The translations under genes were made by a program, and so were the position numbers. From Streptomyces melanogenes (lineage in GTDB: Bacteria; Actinomycetota; Actinomycetes; Streptomycetales; Streptomycetaceae), in the NCBI RefSeq assembly GCF_014649795.1, contig NZ_BMTS01000029.1:1-64000 (forward strand): a DNA stretch of 64,000 bases, written 5' to 3'. Shown here piece by piece: positions 24,043 through 33,593 of this stretch. The notes below the pieces were generated by a model. That model was not told where the DNA came from. It saw only the letters and a list, made by a program, of their open reading frames with translations, and did not search any database. How positions within the stretch are numbered: the stretch's first letter is position 1; every line of letters begins with the position of its first letter.

Positions 24043-25098
24043 GTGTTGGGTGATGGCATCACTATGGACGGTTCGCTTCCGCAGCCTGTGCAGGCGAGCT
24101 CGCAGACATTCCTGCGGGCCCTGGCCTCTCTCCTGGAGGAGGCACTGGAAATCCTCGAACGGCAGGGGCTCGTCGTCTTCACCCAGAGCCCGGCCCCGTC
24201 GGCGGCCGATCTTCGGGCGCTGACGGAGTACGCGCTCTCGATCGCGATGCGGACGCTGACCGCCGCCGGCGATCCGGGAGGCGGTGACGTCGTGCCCCCC
24301 GCCCCCCGGCCGGAGGCTGATCCGGTCGGATTCCCCTTCCCCCGGCAGCACACCACGGCCCAGGCGGTCCACGCCCGTCGGCAGCTCTTCGACGCCTTCG
24401 TCGGCGAGGCGGCCCTGCCCTCCGGAGTCCTGGAGGACCTGGCGGTCTCCGCCGGCTGGCCCGCGCTGCCCCAGCGGATCCAGCCGGTAGCCCTGGCGCC
24501 CGGAGCCGCCGTGCCCTGCCTGCCCTCCTCCCAGCACCTCCTGGTCGGCACCGCGGCGCAGGAGCCGTGCCTGCTGCTGCTCGACCCGACCCCGCAGAAG
24601 TACGCCGCGCTACGGGCCGCCCTGGGCACCCACACCGCCGCCGTCGGGATGACCGTGGGCATAGCCGAGGCGGGAGCATCCCTGCGCTGGGCGCGCCGGC
24701 TCGTCCACTTCCATGTCGCCCGCCAAGGCCAACTGGGCGGTCCCCTCTGCGTCGAGGACCACCTCTCCACCCTGATGCTGCTGCAGGACGAGGTCCTCTC
24801 CCAGGCGCACTCCGCGCACTGGCTGCGCCCGCTGACCACCCTGCCCGCCCAGCGCGGCGAACGGCTCGGGGACACCCTCCAGGCCTGGCTGGACGGCGGC
24901 GGCGCCACCCAGGCGGCCAAACTCCTCGGCGTCCACCCCCAGACCATCCGCTACCGCCTGCGCCAGATCGACAAGCTCTTCGGCCCCCAGCTGCGCGACC
25001 CCCGCAGCCGCCTGGAGCTGAAGCTCGCGCTGCGCAGCCGGACGCTGATGACCGCGCGCCCCACCCGTGCCCTGGACCGCGCCGCCCGGACGACGTAA
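24043..25098 (+). CDS. PucR-type helix-turn-helix regulator
   Basis: The protein has 351 residues. The C-terminal 60 are the PucR/CdaR helix-turn-helix: LQAWLDGGGATQAAKLLGVHPQTIRYRLRQIDKLFG in two overlapping motifs (about 285-320), followed by a conserved LELKLALR. A GGDEF-like fold without the signature (about 130-250) precedes it, as in Streptomyces PucR relatives. The N-terminus is helical. The gene lies 54 bp upstream of the polylysine-synthetase-like NRPS on the same strand, so it is the best candidate for its local activator, possibly sensing nitrogen or amino-acid status (inference). The GTG at 24043 has GGAAAG 8 nt upstream; the ATG at 24064 is an alternative. Confidence 0.85.
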   Translation: MLGDGITMDGSLPQPVQASSQTFLRALASLLEEALEILERQGLVVFTQSPAPSAADLRALTEYALSIAMRTLTAAGDPGGGDVVPPAPRPEADPVGFPFPRQHTTAQAVHARRQLFDAFVGEAALPSGVLEDLAVSAGWPALPQRIQPVALAPGAAVPCLPSSQHLLVGTAAQEPCLLLLDPTPQKYAALRAALGTHTAAVGMTVGIAEAGASLRWARRLVHFHVARQGQLGGPLCVEDHLSTLMLLQDEVLSQAHSAHWLRPLTTLPAQRGERLGDTLQAWLDGGGATQAAKLLGVHPQTIRYRLRQIDKLFGPQLRDPRSRLELKLALRSRTLMTARPTRALDRAARTT

Positions 25099-25152
25099 CC
25101 CCGCTCCCCTTCCTTTCGCCGTAACCCCCACCCCCTCAGAGGAGATGTGGCG

Positions 25153-28100
25153 ATGACCGTCGCGGCCGAGCGGCAGCCCGCTGCCGGGCACAGCACGCTG
25201 CTCGACCTGTTCGAGACCGCGGCCCGCGATTGGCCAGGTGCCCTCGCGCTCGACCTGCCGCCCGCCGAGGGCCGCCCGCGCCGGTCGCTGACGTACGCCG
25301 AGCTGAAGGCGCGGGCCGACGAACTCGCCGCGGCCGTCGCCGCGGTGGTGGAGCCGGGCGGGATCGCCGCCGTTCTGCTGCCCAGGACCACCGAGCGGCT
25401 CTACGCCGCGCAGCTCGGCGTGCTGCGGGCCGGTGCCGCGCACGTGTGCCTGGACCCGGCCTTCCCCGACGCACAGCTGCACGCCGTCCTCGCCGGGTCC
25501 GGCGCGGCCGCCGTCCTGACCGACCTGAAGGGCGAGTTACGGCTGTTCGCCGCCGGGTACGAGGGCCCGGTGATCCGGGTCGACCGGCCGCTGGAGCCCG
25601 CGCCCGGCACGTTACCGGCGCCGGTGGACCCGGACGCGCTCGCGTACCTCATCTACACCTCCGGCACCACGGGCCGCCCCAAAGGCGTGATGATCGCCCA
25701 CCGCTCGATCGCCTCCCTGATCGCCTCCGACGTCGCGGAGTTCGCCCTGGGACCGGGCGACCGAGTGGCCCAGAGCTCCTCCAGCGCGTACGACTCCTCC
25801 GTCGAGGAGACCTGGATGGCGCTGGCCTCCGGCGCCACCGTCGTCGTGCTGGACGACGAGGCGGTGCGCCTGGGCCCCGACCTGGTGCCCTGGCTGCGGC
25901 GCGAACGCGTCACCGTGCTGTGCCCGCCCCCGACGCTCCTGCGCTCGGCCGGCTGCGACGACCCGGGCACGGAACTGCCCGAGCTGCGACTGCTGTACGT
26001 GGGCGGCGAGGCGCTGCCCCCCGATGTCGCCGACGCCTGGTCCACCGGCCGCCGCATGGTCAACGGGTACGGGCCGACCGAGTGCACGGTCACCTGCGTG
26101 CGCCACGATGTGGTGCCCGGCGAGCGGATCGCCATCGGCCGGCCGGTGCCGGGCATGCGGGCCTGGGTCCTGGACCGCAATCTGGAGCCGGTGCCGCGCG
26201 GCGAGCGGGGCGAGCTGTGCATGAGCGGCTCCGGGCTGGCGCTGGGCTACCTCGGCGCCCCGGAGAGGACCGACGAGAGTTTCCTCCCGCACCCCCGCCT
26301 CGGCCGCATCTACCGCACGGGCGACCTGGTGCACCAGGAGCCCGACGGCACGCTGGTCTGCCACGGCCGCATCGACTCCCAGGTCAAACTCCGCGGCTAC
26401 CGCATCGAGCTGGAGGCCGTCGAGGCCGCGCTCGCCCGCTGCCCCGGGGTGCGCGAGGCCGCCTGCCGGGTACAGGGCGAGGGCGCCGCGCAGCTCCTGG
26501 CGGCCCACATCGTCCCGGCCGACGCCTCCCGGCCGCCGGAGTCCGGCGTACTGGCCGGTCTGCTGCGCGAGGCGCTGCCGTCCTACATGGTGCCCGCCCG
26601 GTTCGGTGCCTTGGACGAGCTGCCCAGGGACGCGGGCGGCAAGGTGCGGCGGGCCGAACTGCCCCTGCTGGAGCCACCGGAGCCCGGCGGAGACCGCGCG
26701 CTCCTGGGCCCCGAACCCGCGGACGTCGCCGTCGTACGGATCGCCCTGGCCGTGGGCCAGGTGCTCGACCTGCCGCACGTCGCCGCCGACGCGGACTTCT
26801 TCACCGATCTCGGCGGCACCTCCCTGCACGCCGCCACGCTCATCTCGCGTCTGCGCGCCGACCCGGCCACCGCCTCCCTCGCCGTGCGCGACGTGTACGA
26901 GGCCCGCACCGTCGAGAAGCTGGCGCGCAGGGTGCGCCGACCCGGGCATCCCTCGACGGCCCTGCCACCGGAGCCCGATCCGGGCGGTGCCGCGGCGGCC
27001 GGTGGCGACGACGCCGTCGTCGCCACGGTCGAACAGGCGGCCTGGCTGACCGCCGAGCTCGTCGCGCTCTCGGTCCCCGCCTACCTGCTCGCCTTCTGGC
27101 TGCTGCCGTGGCTGTCCGACGCCGTCGGCCTGGTCCCCCTGCTGCTGTTGGGCCCGCTGGCCGCCGCGCCCGTACGCCTGCTGCTGGCCCCGCTGACCGT
27201 ACGGATCGCGGTCTTCGCCAAGAAGGCGCTGGTGGGGACGTACATAGTGGAGACGGTCCCGGTGTGGAGCGAGCGCGCGGTGCGGATGTGGATCGTCCGC
27301 CAGGTGGTGCGCATCGTGCCGTGGGGATCGCTGGCGGGCACCGAGTACCAGTGCATGGCGTTGCGCGCGCTGGGCGCCCGTATAGGCGAGCGGGTCCATA
27401 TCCACCGGGGCGTGAACCTCCAGCGCGGCGGCTGGGACCTGCTCGACGTCGGTGACGACGTGACGCTGAGCCAGGACGCGTCGGTGGGGCTGATGCACCT
27501 GGAGGCGGGCCAGATTGTCGTCGGCCCCGTCGTGCTGGGCGACGGCGCCACCCTTGACGTCCGCGCGGGCGTAGGACCGGACACCCGGGTCGGCAGGGGC
27601 GCGTGGCTGACCGCGCTGTCCTCGCTGCCGCGCCACACAGAGGTGCCCGACGGCGAACTGGCCGACGGCGTCCCGGCGCGGGTCGGCGGCTGGGTGCCGC
27701 CCCCGCCCCCGCTCACCCGGCTCGACCGGGAACTTGCGCCCAAGGCCCACGGCGTGGCGCTGATGCTGAGTCAGGCCCTGCTGCGGGGCGTACTGGCCGC
27801 CCCGTACGGCCTGTTGGCGGCGCTGCTCGCAGGCGGACTCGGCCTCGACTACGACGCGCTGCTCGCCGCCCCGACGCACCCGGCGCAGCACCCTGTACTG
27901 CTCGCCGGGATCGCCGCCCTGACGTGTCTGGGGCTCGCCGCGTCAGTCGCCCTGGCCGCGCTCGCCGCACGGGCGCTCGGCACGGTCGAGCCCGGGGTGA
28001 TCAGCCGCTGGAGCCCCGCCTACATCCGGGTGTGGCTCAAGGCCTCGCTGGTCGACTCGGCGGGCAACTGGCTCAGCGGCACCCTGCTGTGGCCGCGCTG

Positions 28101-29145
28101 GCTGCGCGCCGCGGGCATGGACATCGGCCCCGACTGCGAGATCAGCACCATCATCGACGTGGTGCCCGAACTGGTCTCCATCGGCGGGGGATCGTTCCTC
28201 GCCGACGGCATCTACCTCGGCGGGCCGCGCATCCACCGCGGCACGGTGGCGCTCGGACTGCTGGGCCTGGGCAGCGGCACCTTCGTCGGCAACCACGCGG
28301 TGCTGCCCTGCGGTGCATCCCTCCCCGACGACCTGCTGATCGGCATCGCCACCCCCGGCCACGACCGGGCCTTCCGGCCCGGCAGCGCCTGGTTCGGCCA
28401 CCCCGTCTTCGAATTACCGCGCCGCGAGGTCGTCGAAGCGGACCGGGCGCTCACCCACGAGCCGACGCCGCTGCGGCGGTTCAACCGCTGGCTGTGGGAG
28501 CTGGCCCGCTTCCTCCTGCCGCTCGTCCCGCTCGCCGCTACCGAGGCCTGGCTCCAGGGGGCCGACGCCCTGGGCCCGACCCGGTCCTCTCCGTGGCCGC
28601 TGCTCGCCGTACCGGCCGTCACGCTCGGCTGCGCACTCGCGCTGTGCGCCGTGGTGCTCGCGCTGAAATGGATCCTGCTCGGCCGGGTGCGTCCGGCGTC
28701 GCACCCGCTGTGGTCGTGCTGGTGCAGCCGCTGGGACTTCCTCTACGTGGCGTGGGGTGTCATCGCGACGGCCCCGCTCACCGCCCTTGAGGGCACGCTG
28801 CTGCTGCCGCTCTACCTGCGGCTGACGGGCATGCGGATCGGGCGCCGGGTCGTGCTGGGCGAGGGCTTCGCGCAGGTCGTCGACCCGGACATGCTCGACA
28901 TCGCCGACGGGGCCACCGTGGCCGCCAACTTCCAGGCCCACACCTTCGAGGACCGCGTACTGAAGATCGACCACGTCCGGGTGGGCGAGGGCGCCACACT
29001 CGGCGAGAACAGCGTGGTGCTGTACGGGGCGGACATCGGGGCACATACCGTCGTCGCCCCGCACAGCGTGGTGATGAAGCGCGAGAGCCTGTTGCCCGGG
29101 CGCCGCTACGAAGGCGTGCCGACCCGGCCCGCGGTCCCGCGCTAG
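25153..29145 (+). CDS. Single-module NRPS with tandem membrane/hexapeptide domains, poly-amino-acid synthetase (Pls)-like
   Basis: The protein has 1330 residues, close to epsilon-poly-L-lysine synthetase (1319). Order: adenylation domain (about 20-500; YTSGTTGRPKG, NGYGPTE, YRTGDL, GGKVRR), carrier domain (about 525-590; LGGTSL with pantetheine-carrying S557), then three copies of a unit made of two membrane helices plus a soluble domain with hexapeptide-type strands (pairs near 627-690, 875-940 and 1110-1200). That A-T-(TM-TM-soluble)x3 layout is the Pls architecture, in which the tandem domains join monomers iteratively without a thioesterase. By eye the adenylation pocket reads D-S-E-C-Y-G-G-V-T-K; an acidic residue in the third position would suit a basic amino acid (inference). 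Product could be poly-lysine, -ornithine, -diaminobutyrate or another. ATG 25153 is 9 nt from AGGAG; GTG 25147 is possible. Confidence 0.85.
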   Translation: MTVAAERQPAAGHSTLLDLFETAARDWPGALALDLPPAEGRPRRSLTYAELKARADELAAAVAAVVEPGGIAAVLLPRTTERLYAAQLGVLRAGAAHVCLDPAFPDAQLHAVLAGSGAAAVLTDLKGELRLFAAGYEGPVIRVDRPLEPAPGTLPAPVDPDALAYLIYTSGTTGRPKGVMIAHRSIASLIASDVAEFALGPGDRVAQSSSSAYDSSVEETWMALASGATVVVLDDEAVRLGPDLVPWLRRERVTVLCPPPTLLRSAGCDDPGTELPELRLLYVGGEALPPDVADAWSTGRRMVNGYGPTECTVTCVRHDVVPGERIAIGRPVPGMRAWVLDRNLEPVPRGERGELCMSGSGLALGYLGAPERTDESFLPHPRLGRIYRTGDLVHQEPDGTLVCHGRIDSQVKLRGYRIELEAVEAALARCPGVREAACRVQGEGAAQLLAAHIVPADASRPPESGVLAGLLREALPSYMVPARFGALDELPRDAGGKVRRAELPLLEPPEPGGDRALLGPEPADVAVVRIALAVGQVLDLPHVAADADFFTDLGGTSLHAATLISRLRADPATASLAVRDVYEARTVEKLARRVRRPGHPSTALPPEPDPGGAAAAGGDDAVVATVEQAAWLTAELVALSVPAYLLAFWLLPWLSDAVGLVPLLLLGPLAAAPVRLLLAPLTVRIAVFAKKALVGTYIVETVPVWSERAVRMWIVRQVVRIVPWGSLAGTEYQCMALRALGARIGERVHIHRGVNLQRGGWDLLDVGDDVTLSQDASVGLMHLEAGQIVVGPVVLGDGATLDVRAGVGPDTRVGRGAWLTALSSLPRHTEVPDGELADGVPARVGGWVPPPPPLTRLDRELAPKAHGVALMLSQALLRGVLAAPYGLLAALLAGGLGLDYDALLAAPTHPAQHPVLLAGIAALTCLGLAASVALAALAARALGTVEPGVISRWSPAYIRVWLKASLVDSAGNWLSGTLLWPRWLRAAGMDIGPDCEISTIIDVVPELVSIGGGSFLADGIYLGGPRIHRGTVALGLLGLGSGTFVGNHAVLPCGASLPDDLLIGIATPGHDRAFRPGSAWFGHPVFELPRREVVEADRALTHEPTPLRRFNRWLWELARFLLPLVPLAATEAWLQGADALGPTRSSPWPLLAVPAVTLGCALALCAVVLALKWILLGRVRPASHPLWSCWCSRWDFLYVAWGVIATAPLTALEGTLLLPLYLRLTGMRIGRRVVLGEGFAQVVDPDMLDIADGATVAANFQAHTFEDRVLKIDHVRVGEGATLGENSVVLYGADIGAHTVVAPHSVVMKRESLLPGRRYEGVPTRPAVPR

Positions 29146-29161
29146 TCCAACTCGCCGCAAG

Positions 29162-29198
29162 ACGCCCCCGGACGGGGAACGGTTGTGCGCGGGGGCGT
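29162..29198 (+). terminator. Hairpin terminator after the Pls-like gene
   Basis: A perfect 9-bp stem (ACGCCCCCG, 29162-29170, with 29190-29198) encloses a 19-nt loop, 17 bp after the stop codon. It ends the regulator/synthetase unit. Confidence 0.65.
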
Positions 29199-29316
29199 GC
29201 TTCGCAGGTGCCTTCCGCCGCAGGTCACTGGTAGGGGGCCGGACCGACTCCTACGATCTGTGACCGTTGAACTACTGAGGCCGGAGACGGTGCTCAGAAG
29301 GCGGGAGAACACTCAC

Positions 29317-30687
29317 ATGGCAACACACCCCTTGGCGTCCCTGCGGGCGTCGACCGGCGTGTCCCATCCCTCGTACGCACGGCTGGTGGCCGACACCCAC
29401 GCCAAGCTGGGCTACGGGCACATGGCCGCGCGGCGCGAGAAGATCTGGCGCTGGGAGTCGGGCCGTACGGTGCCGGAGCTCAGCGCGCAGCTGGCCATGG
29501 CCCATATCCACGGCGTTCCGGAAGAGGACGTCCGCCGTCTGGGCTGGCCGCACTGGCTGCATCTGGCCGCCGGGGACGCGGTGTTGCTGACCCACCCCTG
29601 GACCCGCCGGGGCGCCATCGACGCCCTGCGTGACGGGAGCCGCCTTGCCGAGCGCCGCGACCTGTCCTACCTCGCCGTGACCGGCCCGTTCGCGGACACC
29701 CTCACCCGGCAGTGGACGTCGGCGGCGGCCCCAGCGCCGCCGGTGGCGGCGGTGGCGGCGAGCGGGGCGAAACCCGGCGAGCCCTGTCCCGCCGAGCTGG
29801 ACATCGTACGCCGGGCGCGGGTGCGTGTGGAGGCCCTGGAGACCATGGCGTCGACGGTGTCTCCCGTGCTCCTGCACTCCGCCGCCCGCAGTGACCTCGC
29901 CCTGCTCACCGCGCTGGTGTCCGCCGCCGGTCACGACGCCGCGACGGCCGCCCCCCTGCTGTTGCTCGCCGCCCGTACGGCGAACCTGTGCGCGGGGTTG
30001 TGCATCGCGCTGGGCGAGAGCGCCACCGCCGAGCGGTACTACCTGCTGGCCGCCCGCGCGGCCGCGGCGAGCGGCCACCCCGAGCTGTCGGCCGCCTGCC
30101 TGGCCGGAGTCGCCTACAGCCACCTCCTCGAAGACGCACCCGGCGAAGTGATCCCTCTGGTCGACGCGGCGTTCACCACCGTGGGCCGGCCGACCCACCA
30201 TCTCGCGGCCATGCTGCACCTGTTGGCGGCCCGCGCCCACGCGCTGGCCGGTCGGGCCGGGCCCTGCGCCCGCGCCCTGGACCGCGCCGGGACGGCCCTC
30301 GCCGCGCACGCCGCCGCCCGGCAGGGCGAGCCGTGCACGCTCACCCGGCACCTGTGCGAGGAGTGGGCCGCGGCGGTCGCGGGCACCACCGCCTTCCACC
30401 TCGGCCGGCCCCGCCAGGCGCTCGGACACTTCGCGCCGCTCCTCGACACCTCGCGGTTCTTCCGGTTCCCGCCGCTTGCCGTCCACGAACTCCTCCACGT
30501 GGTGGACACCCAGCTCGCCCTGGGCGAGGTGGAGGCCGCAGCCGACACGGCGGGCCGCGCCGTCGCCCTGTGCGACGGCCCACCGGCCAAAGTCGTCCAG
30601 CAGTACCGGAAACGGTTCGTCGCGCACCGCGCCGTCCCCGCGGTGCGCGACCTCCTCGCCTCGCTGACCACACAGCTCCTGGTGTGA
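29317..30687 (+). CDS. HTH/helical-repeat regulator, paralogue A1
   Basis: The protein has 456 residues. The N-terminal 80 form an XRE-like DNA-binding domain with a distinctive core: SYARLVADTHAKLGYG, then RREKIWRWESGRTVPE (39-54), QLAMAHIH and a conserved LGWPHWLHLA. The remainder (about 165-450) is a stack of Ala/Leu-rich helical pairs of TPR type (ALETMAS, LLLLAARTANLCAGL, VVDTQLALGEVEAAADTAGRA). Such proteins bind DNA through the HTH and a peptide or protein through the repeats. It is the first of four paralogues up to 36660 and is closest to the truncated copy at 35740. GGGAG is 9 nt before the ATG. Target and ligand are unknown. Confidence 0.8.
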   Translation: MATHPLASLRASTGVSHPSYARLVADTHAKLGYGHMAARREKIWRWESGRTVPELSAQLAMAHIHGVPEEDVRRLGWPHWLHLAAGDAVLLTHPWTRRGAIDALRDGSRLAERRDLSYLAVTGPFADTLTRQWTSAAAPAPPVAAVAASGAKPGEPCPAELDIVRRARVRVEALETMASTVSPVLLHSAARSDLALLTALVSAAGHDAATAAPLLLLAARTANLCAGLCIALGESATAERYYLLAARAAAASGHPELSAACLAGVAYSHLLEDAPGEVIPLVDAAFTTVGRPTHHLAAMLHLLAARAHALAGRAGPCARALDRAGTALAAHAAARQGEPCTLTRHLCEEWAAAVAGTTAFHLGRPRQALGHFAPLLDTSRFFRFPPLAVHELLHVVDTQLALGEVEAAADTAGRAVALCDGPPAKVVQQYRKRFVAHRAVPAVRDLLASLTTQLLV

Positions 30688-30732
30688 GCCGCCCGGTCCA
30701 AGCCGGTCCGGTACGACCCGGCGGCGTGCACG

Positions 30733-32142
30733 ATGGCTGAGCCGACGGACGGCGGCAAACCGGTCACTCGGCAGCGGGTGCGGGTGCCGATGCGGCTGGT
30801 GTCGTCCCCGCACTACCCGGACATCGCCCTATCGGTGTACGTGAAAGTGGCGGCGCTGGGAGCCAGACCCGAGGGCTGCACGGCGAAGGCGTCGACCATC
30901 GCCGCCTACCTGGGGTTGTCCAAGGCATCGGTGGAGCGGGGGCTGACCGCGCTGCGCCGCCCGGGCCCCGACGGGGTGGTGGAGCTGGTCTCCCGACGAC
31001 GTACGAGCCGGGGAGGGACGGGGACGTCGGCGCTGCGCGCGGTGCGTCCGATGACGCGGACGGAGGCGTTCGTGTGGATACCGGTGGCGGCCGCCGAGGA
31101 CCTGACGCCGCGTCAATTACGTGCGTACGCGCTGATCGTGTACGCGGGTCAGCGGGGCATCGCGCTGACCGAGGGGGAGCTGGCGGGCTCGCTCTTCCAC
31201 CACTCGGGCAAACGCGCCGGGCAGCCGCTGACGGTGACGGCGGCCGGGGTGATCGTGGACGAGCTGGAGGCGGCGCGCTGGCTGACGGTGCACCGGCGGG
31301 CCGGGGCGCAGGGCCGGCACCGCTTCCTGGCCCACGACATCGCGCCGACGGGCGCGGCAGGGGGGTGCGGGGCGGAGGTGAAAGGGATGTCGGAGGGGGT
31401 CGTGGAGAGCGGGCGCGGTTCTCCGGTCGGTGAGGGATCGGGTCCGCCGTCCGGTGAGGGGTCCCTCGCGACTGAGGAATCACCTAGGACTGACCGACCC
31501 GATGCCGTGCGCCCGCCTGTCCCACCCGCCGAAGGCGAGATACCGGTAGGTGGGGCCGCCGGAGGTGTGCGCGGGGGGCCGCCCCGCCTCCCGTACGGCG
31601 GGCCGCCGCTGACCCTGAGCGCACGGATCCACCACGTCCTCGAACCCGTTCACTGGTTGCTGCGGCGCGTGGACAGCCCCTTCGTGCAGCGCCAGATCGC
31701 CCGGGAGGTCGGCCGCCAGCTGCGCGGCGGCACCGAGGCCGACCGGCTTCGCCACCGCCTGACGGCCCGGTTCGCCGCCACCTCGCCCGCCCGGATCCGG
31801 GACCCGGGGCGCTGGCTCCTCGGCGTGGCGCTGCCGCGCTGGGGCTGCGGGCACGCCGACTGCGAGGCCGGGGTGATGTGGTCGAGCGGCCGCCGCTGCG
31901 GGGTGTGCGCCGAAGCCGTCGCGGACCGGTGCACCGGCCGAGCGGCCCGGGCACCGGACCCCGTACGCGAGGTGGAATTCCGGCAGCGACCCCACGGCCC
32001 GCCGCGCGGCTCCTGCGGCGACTGCGGGTGCCGGATCTTCCTGGTCGGCCCGGCGTGCACCGACGGGCTGTGCAAGCCGTGCCGTACCGAACGGGCGGAC
32101 TGCGGGGCCGTACGGCCGGCCGGCGGTGCAGTAGGTGCCTGA
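30733..32142 (+). CDS. RepA-like winged-helix protein with C-terminal Cys-rich region
   Basis: The protein has 469 residues. Residues 20-105 hold a winged-helix domain (LSVYVKVAALGARPEGCTA, ASTIAAYLGLSKASVERGLTAL) and 110-205 a second similar one (LTPRQLRAYALIVYAG, LTVTAAGVIVDELEAARWL). The tandem arrangement resembles replication initiators of theta plasmids and the many Streptomyces helix-turn-helix proteins derived from them. A low-complexity Gly/Pro/Ser linker follows, then a helical block and Cys-rich ribbons (WGCGHADC, RCGVCAEAV, SCGDCGCR, GLCKPCR) that probably bind zinc. No origin-like iterons are seen, so a regulatory role is as likely as replication. It starts 46 bp after regulator A1. 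A DasR-like palindrome follows its stop. Confidence 0.72.
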   Translation: MAEPTDGGKPVTRQRVRVPMRLVSSPHYPDIALSVYVKVAALGARPEGCTAKASTIAAYLGLSKASVERGLTALRRPGPDGVVELVSRRRTSRGGTGTSALRAVRPMTRTEAFVWIPVAAAEDLTPRQLRAYALIVYAGQRGIALTEGELAGSLFHHSGKRAGQPLTVTAAGVIVDELEAARWLTVHRRAGAQGRHRFLAHDIAPTGAAGGCGAEVKGMSEGVVESGRGSPVGEGSGPPSGEGSLATEESPRTDRPDAVRPPVPPAEGEIPVGGAAGGVRGGPPRLPYGGPPLTLSARIHHVLEPVHWLLRRVDSPFVQRQIAREVGRQLRGGTEADRLRHRLTARFAATSPARIRDPGRWLLGVALPRWGCGHADCEAGVMWSSGRRCGVCAEAVADRCTGRAARAPDPVREVEFRQRPHGPPRGSCGDCGCRIFLVGPACTDGLCKPCRTERADCGAVRPAGGAVGA

Positions 32143-32151
32143 CCAAACCAA

Positions 32152-32167
32152 AGTGGTATAGACCACG
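32152..32167. promoter_or_regulatory. Candidate DasR-responsive element (dre)
   Basis: AGTGGTATAGACCACG resembles the dre consensus A(C/G)TGGTCTAGACCA(G/C)T with two differences. It lies 9 bp after the preceding stop and 47 bp before the start of regulator B1, a position suited to repression of that gene. DasR is the GntR-type regulator of chitin and N-acetylglucosamine metabolism in Streptomyces. Confidence 0.5.
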
Positions 32168-32213
32168 GAAACTCCCTAGACTCCGGCGACCAACCTCCTA
32201 CCACGGGTAAGGC

Positions 32214-33593
32214 ATGTACGAGAGACCAGGCACGTCGGGCGGCGCGCGGCATCCGCTGAAGGTCGCGCGGGGGGCGCTCGGCCTCTCCCAGACGGCGTAC
32301 GCACGGCTGGTCGCCACGACGCACGAAGAACTCGGCTTCGGGCCGATGGCCGTCAAGAACCACCACAAGGTCCTGCGGTGGGAGTCCGGGGGAACCGCGC
32401 CGGAGCCCACCGCGCAGCTCGCCATCGCCCACATCCACCAAGTGCCCGAGGACGAGGTGCGGCGCCTGGGCTGGCCCCACTGGCTGCACCTGGCCACCGA
32501 CGACGCGACGCTGCTCCATCAGAGGCTGACCCCCGGCAGCGCCGTCGAGGCACTGCGCACCACCGCCAGGCTCACCGACGGGAGACCTCGCTCCTACCTC
32601 GCCGTCACCGGCTCCGCCCTGAGCTCCCAGATCAGGAACGTGCTCACCGCGCTGGACGATCCGCCGCCGCTGACTCCTCGTTCCGGGCCCTGCGTCACCC
32701 CCGAGGGGCTGGTCCACGTCGAAGCCCGGATCGAAGCGCTGGAGCGCCAGGAGGTGGGTGCCCAGATCACTCCGGCGGTCCTGTACTTCGCCGCCCGCGC
32801 GGAGCACCGGCTGATCACCAGCCTTCTGACCAGTGGCGGCTACAGCCGCGCGACGGGGAGCCGACTGCTCCTGCTCGCCGCCCGCGCCGCCAGGCTGTGC
32901 TCCTGGCTCTGCGGCTGCCTGGGAGAGGAGGCGCGGGCGGAGCGCTTCTCACTGGCTGCCATCCGCACCGCCGCCGCCGCGGGGGCGCCCGATTACGTCG
33001 CGTCGTTCCTGCCCGACCTGGCGTTCCGTCACCTCGCCGGGGCTCCCACGGACGTGCTGTCCCTGGTCGCAGCTGCCCGGGGGGTCGTCCGGCAGCCCTC
33101 GTTCCAGCTCGCGGCCATCCTGCACACCCGGGAGGCCCAGGCCTTCGCGCGGCTCGGCGAGGACAAGTCCGCCGACCGGGCGCTGGACCGTGCCGCCGCC
33201 GCGCTGTCCGTTCGATACGGCAGCCCCAACCCGTTCTTCGCCTTCGTCGACGAGACGTGTCTGGCCTCGGCGTCCGGGGCTGTCTGGCTCCTCCTGGGCC
33301 GGCCCAGGAGGGCGCTGTCGTGCCTCGCCCCGCTGCTGGAGGAAGGTTCCGAGTCCCACCGTCCCGGCGCCCCTTCCCCCTACGCCGCACGGCGGTTTCT
33401 GTCCGTGGTCGACACCCAGCTGGCCCTGGGGGAACTCGACGCCGCCGTGCACACCGCCCACCGAGCCATCGCTGTCGTCGGCAGCCTGCCCCCCGGAATG
33501 GCCCGCCAGTACCGGCAGCTGTTCACTCCGCACGCCGCCGAGCCCCCCGTACGGGACCTTTTGGCCTCACTGTCCGAGCAGCTCGGACAGTGA
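32214..33593 (+). CDS. HTH/helical-repeat regulator, paralogue B1
   Basis: The protein has 459 residues and has the same two-part build as regulator A1, but it is closest to the next gene (B2). Shared elements are LSQTAYARLVATTHEELGFG, a recognition-helix region KVLRWESGGTAPEPTAQLAIAHIH split by loop residues, and LGWPHWLHLATDD. The repeat region contains ARIEALERQEVGAQITPAVLY and LLLLAARAARLCSWLCGCLGEEARAERF. Compared with A1 the DNA-binding region has an inserted NHH before KVLRW. A DasR-like site lies 47 bp upstream and a 31-bp palindrome covers the stop codon. The ATG follows GTAAGG. Function unknown. Confidence 0.8.
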   Translation: MYERPGTSGGARHPLKVARGALGLSQTAYARLVATTHEELGFGPMAVKNHHKVLRWESGGTAPEPTAQLAIAHIHQVPEDEVRRLGWPHWLHLATDDATLLHQRLTPGSAVEALRTTARLTDGRPRSYLAVTGSALSSQIRNVLTALDDPPPLTPRSGPCVTPEGLVHVEARIEALERQEVGAQITPAVLYFAARAEHRLITSLLTSGGYSRATGSRLLLLAARAARLCSWLCGCLGEEARAERFSLAAIRTAAAAGAPDYVASFLPDLAFRHLAGAPTDVLSLVAAARGVVRQPSFQLAAILHTREAQAFARLGEDKSADRALDRAAAALSVRYGSPNPFFAFVDETCLASASGAVWLLLGRPRRALSCLAPLLEEGSESHRPGAPSPYAARRFLSVVDTQLALGELDAAVHTAHRAIAVVGSLPPGMARQYRQLFTPHAAEPPVRDLLASLSEQLGQ

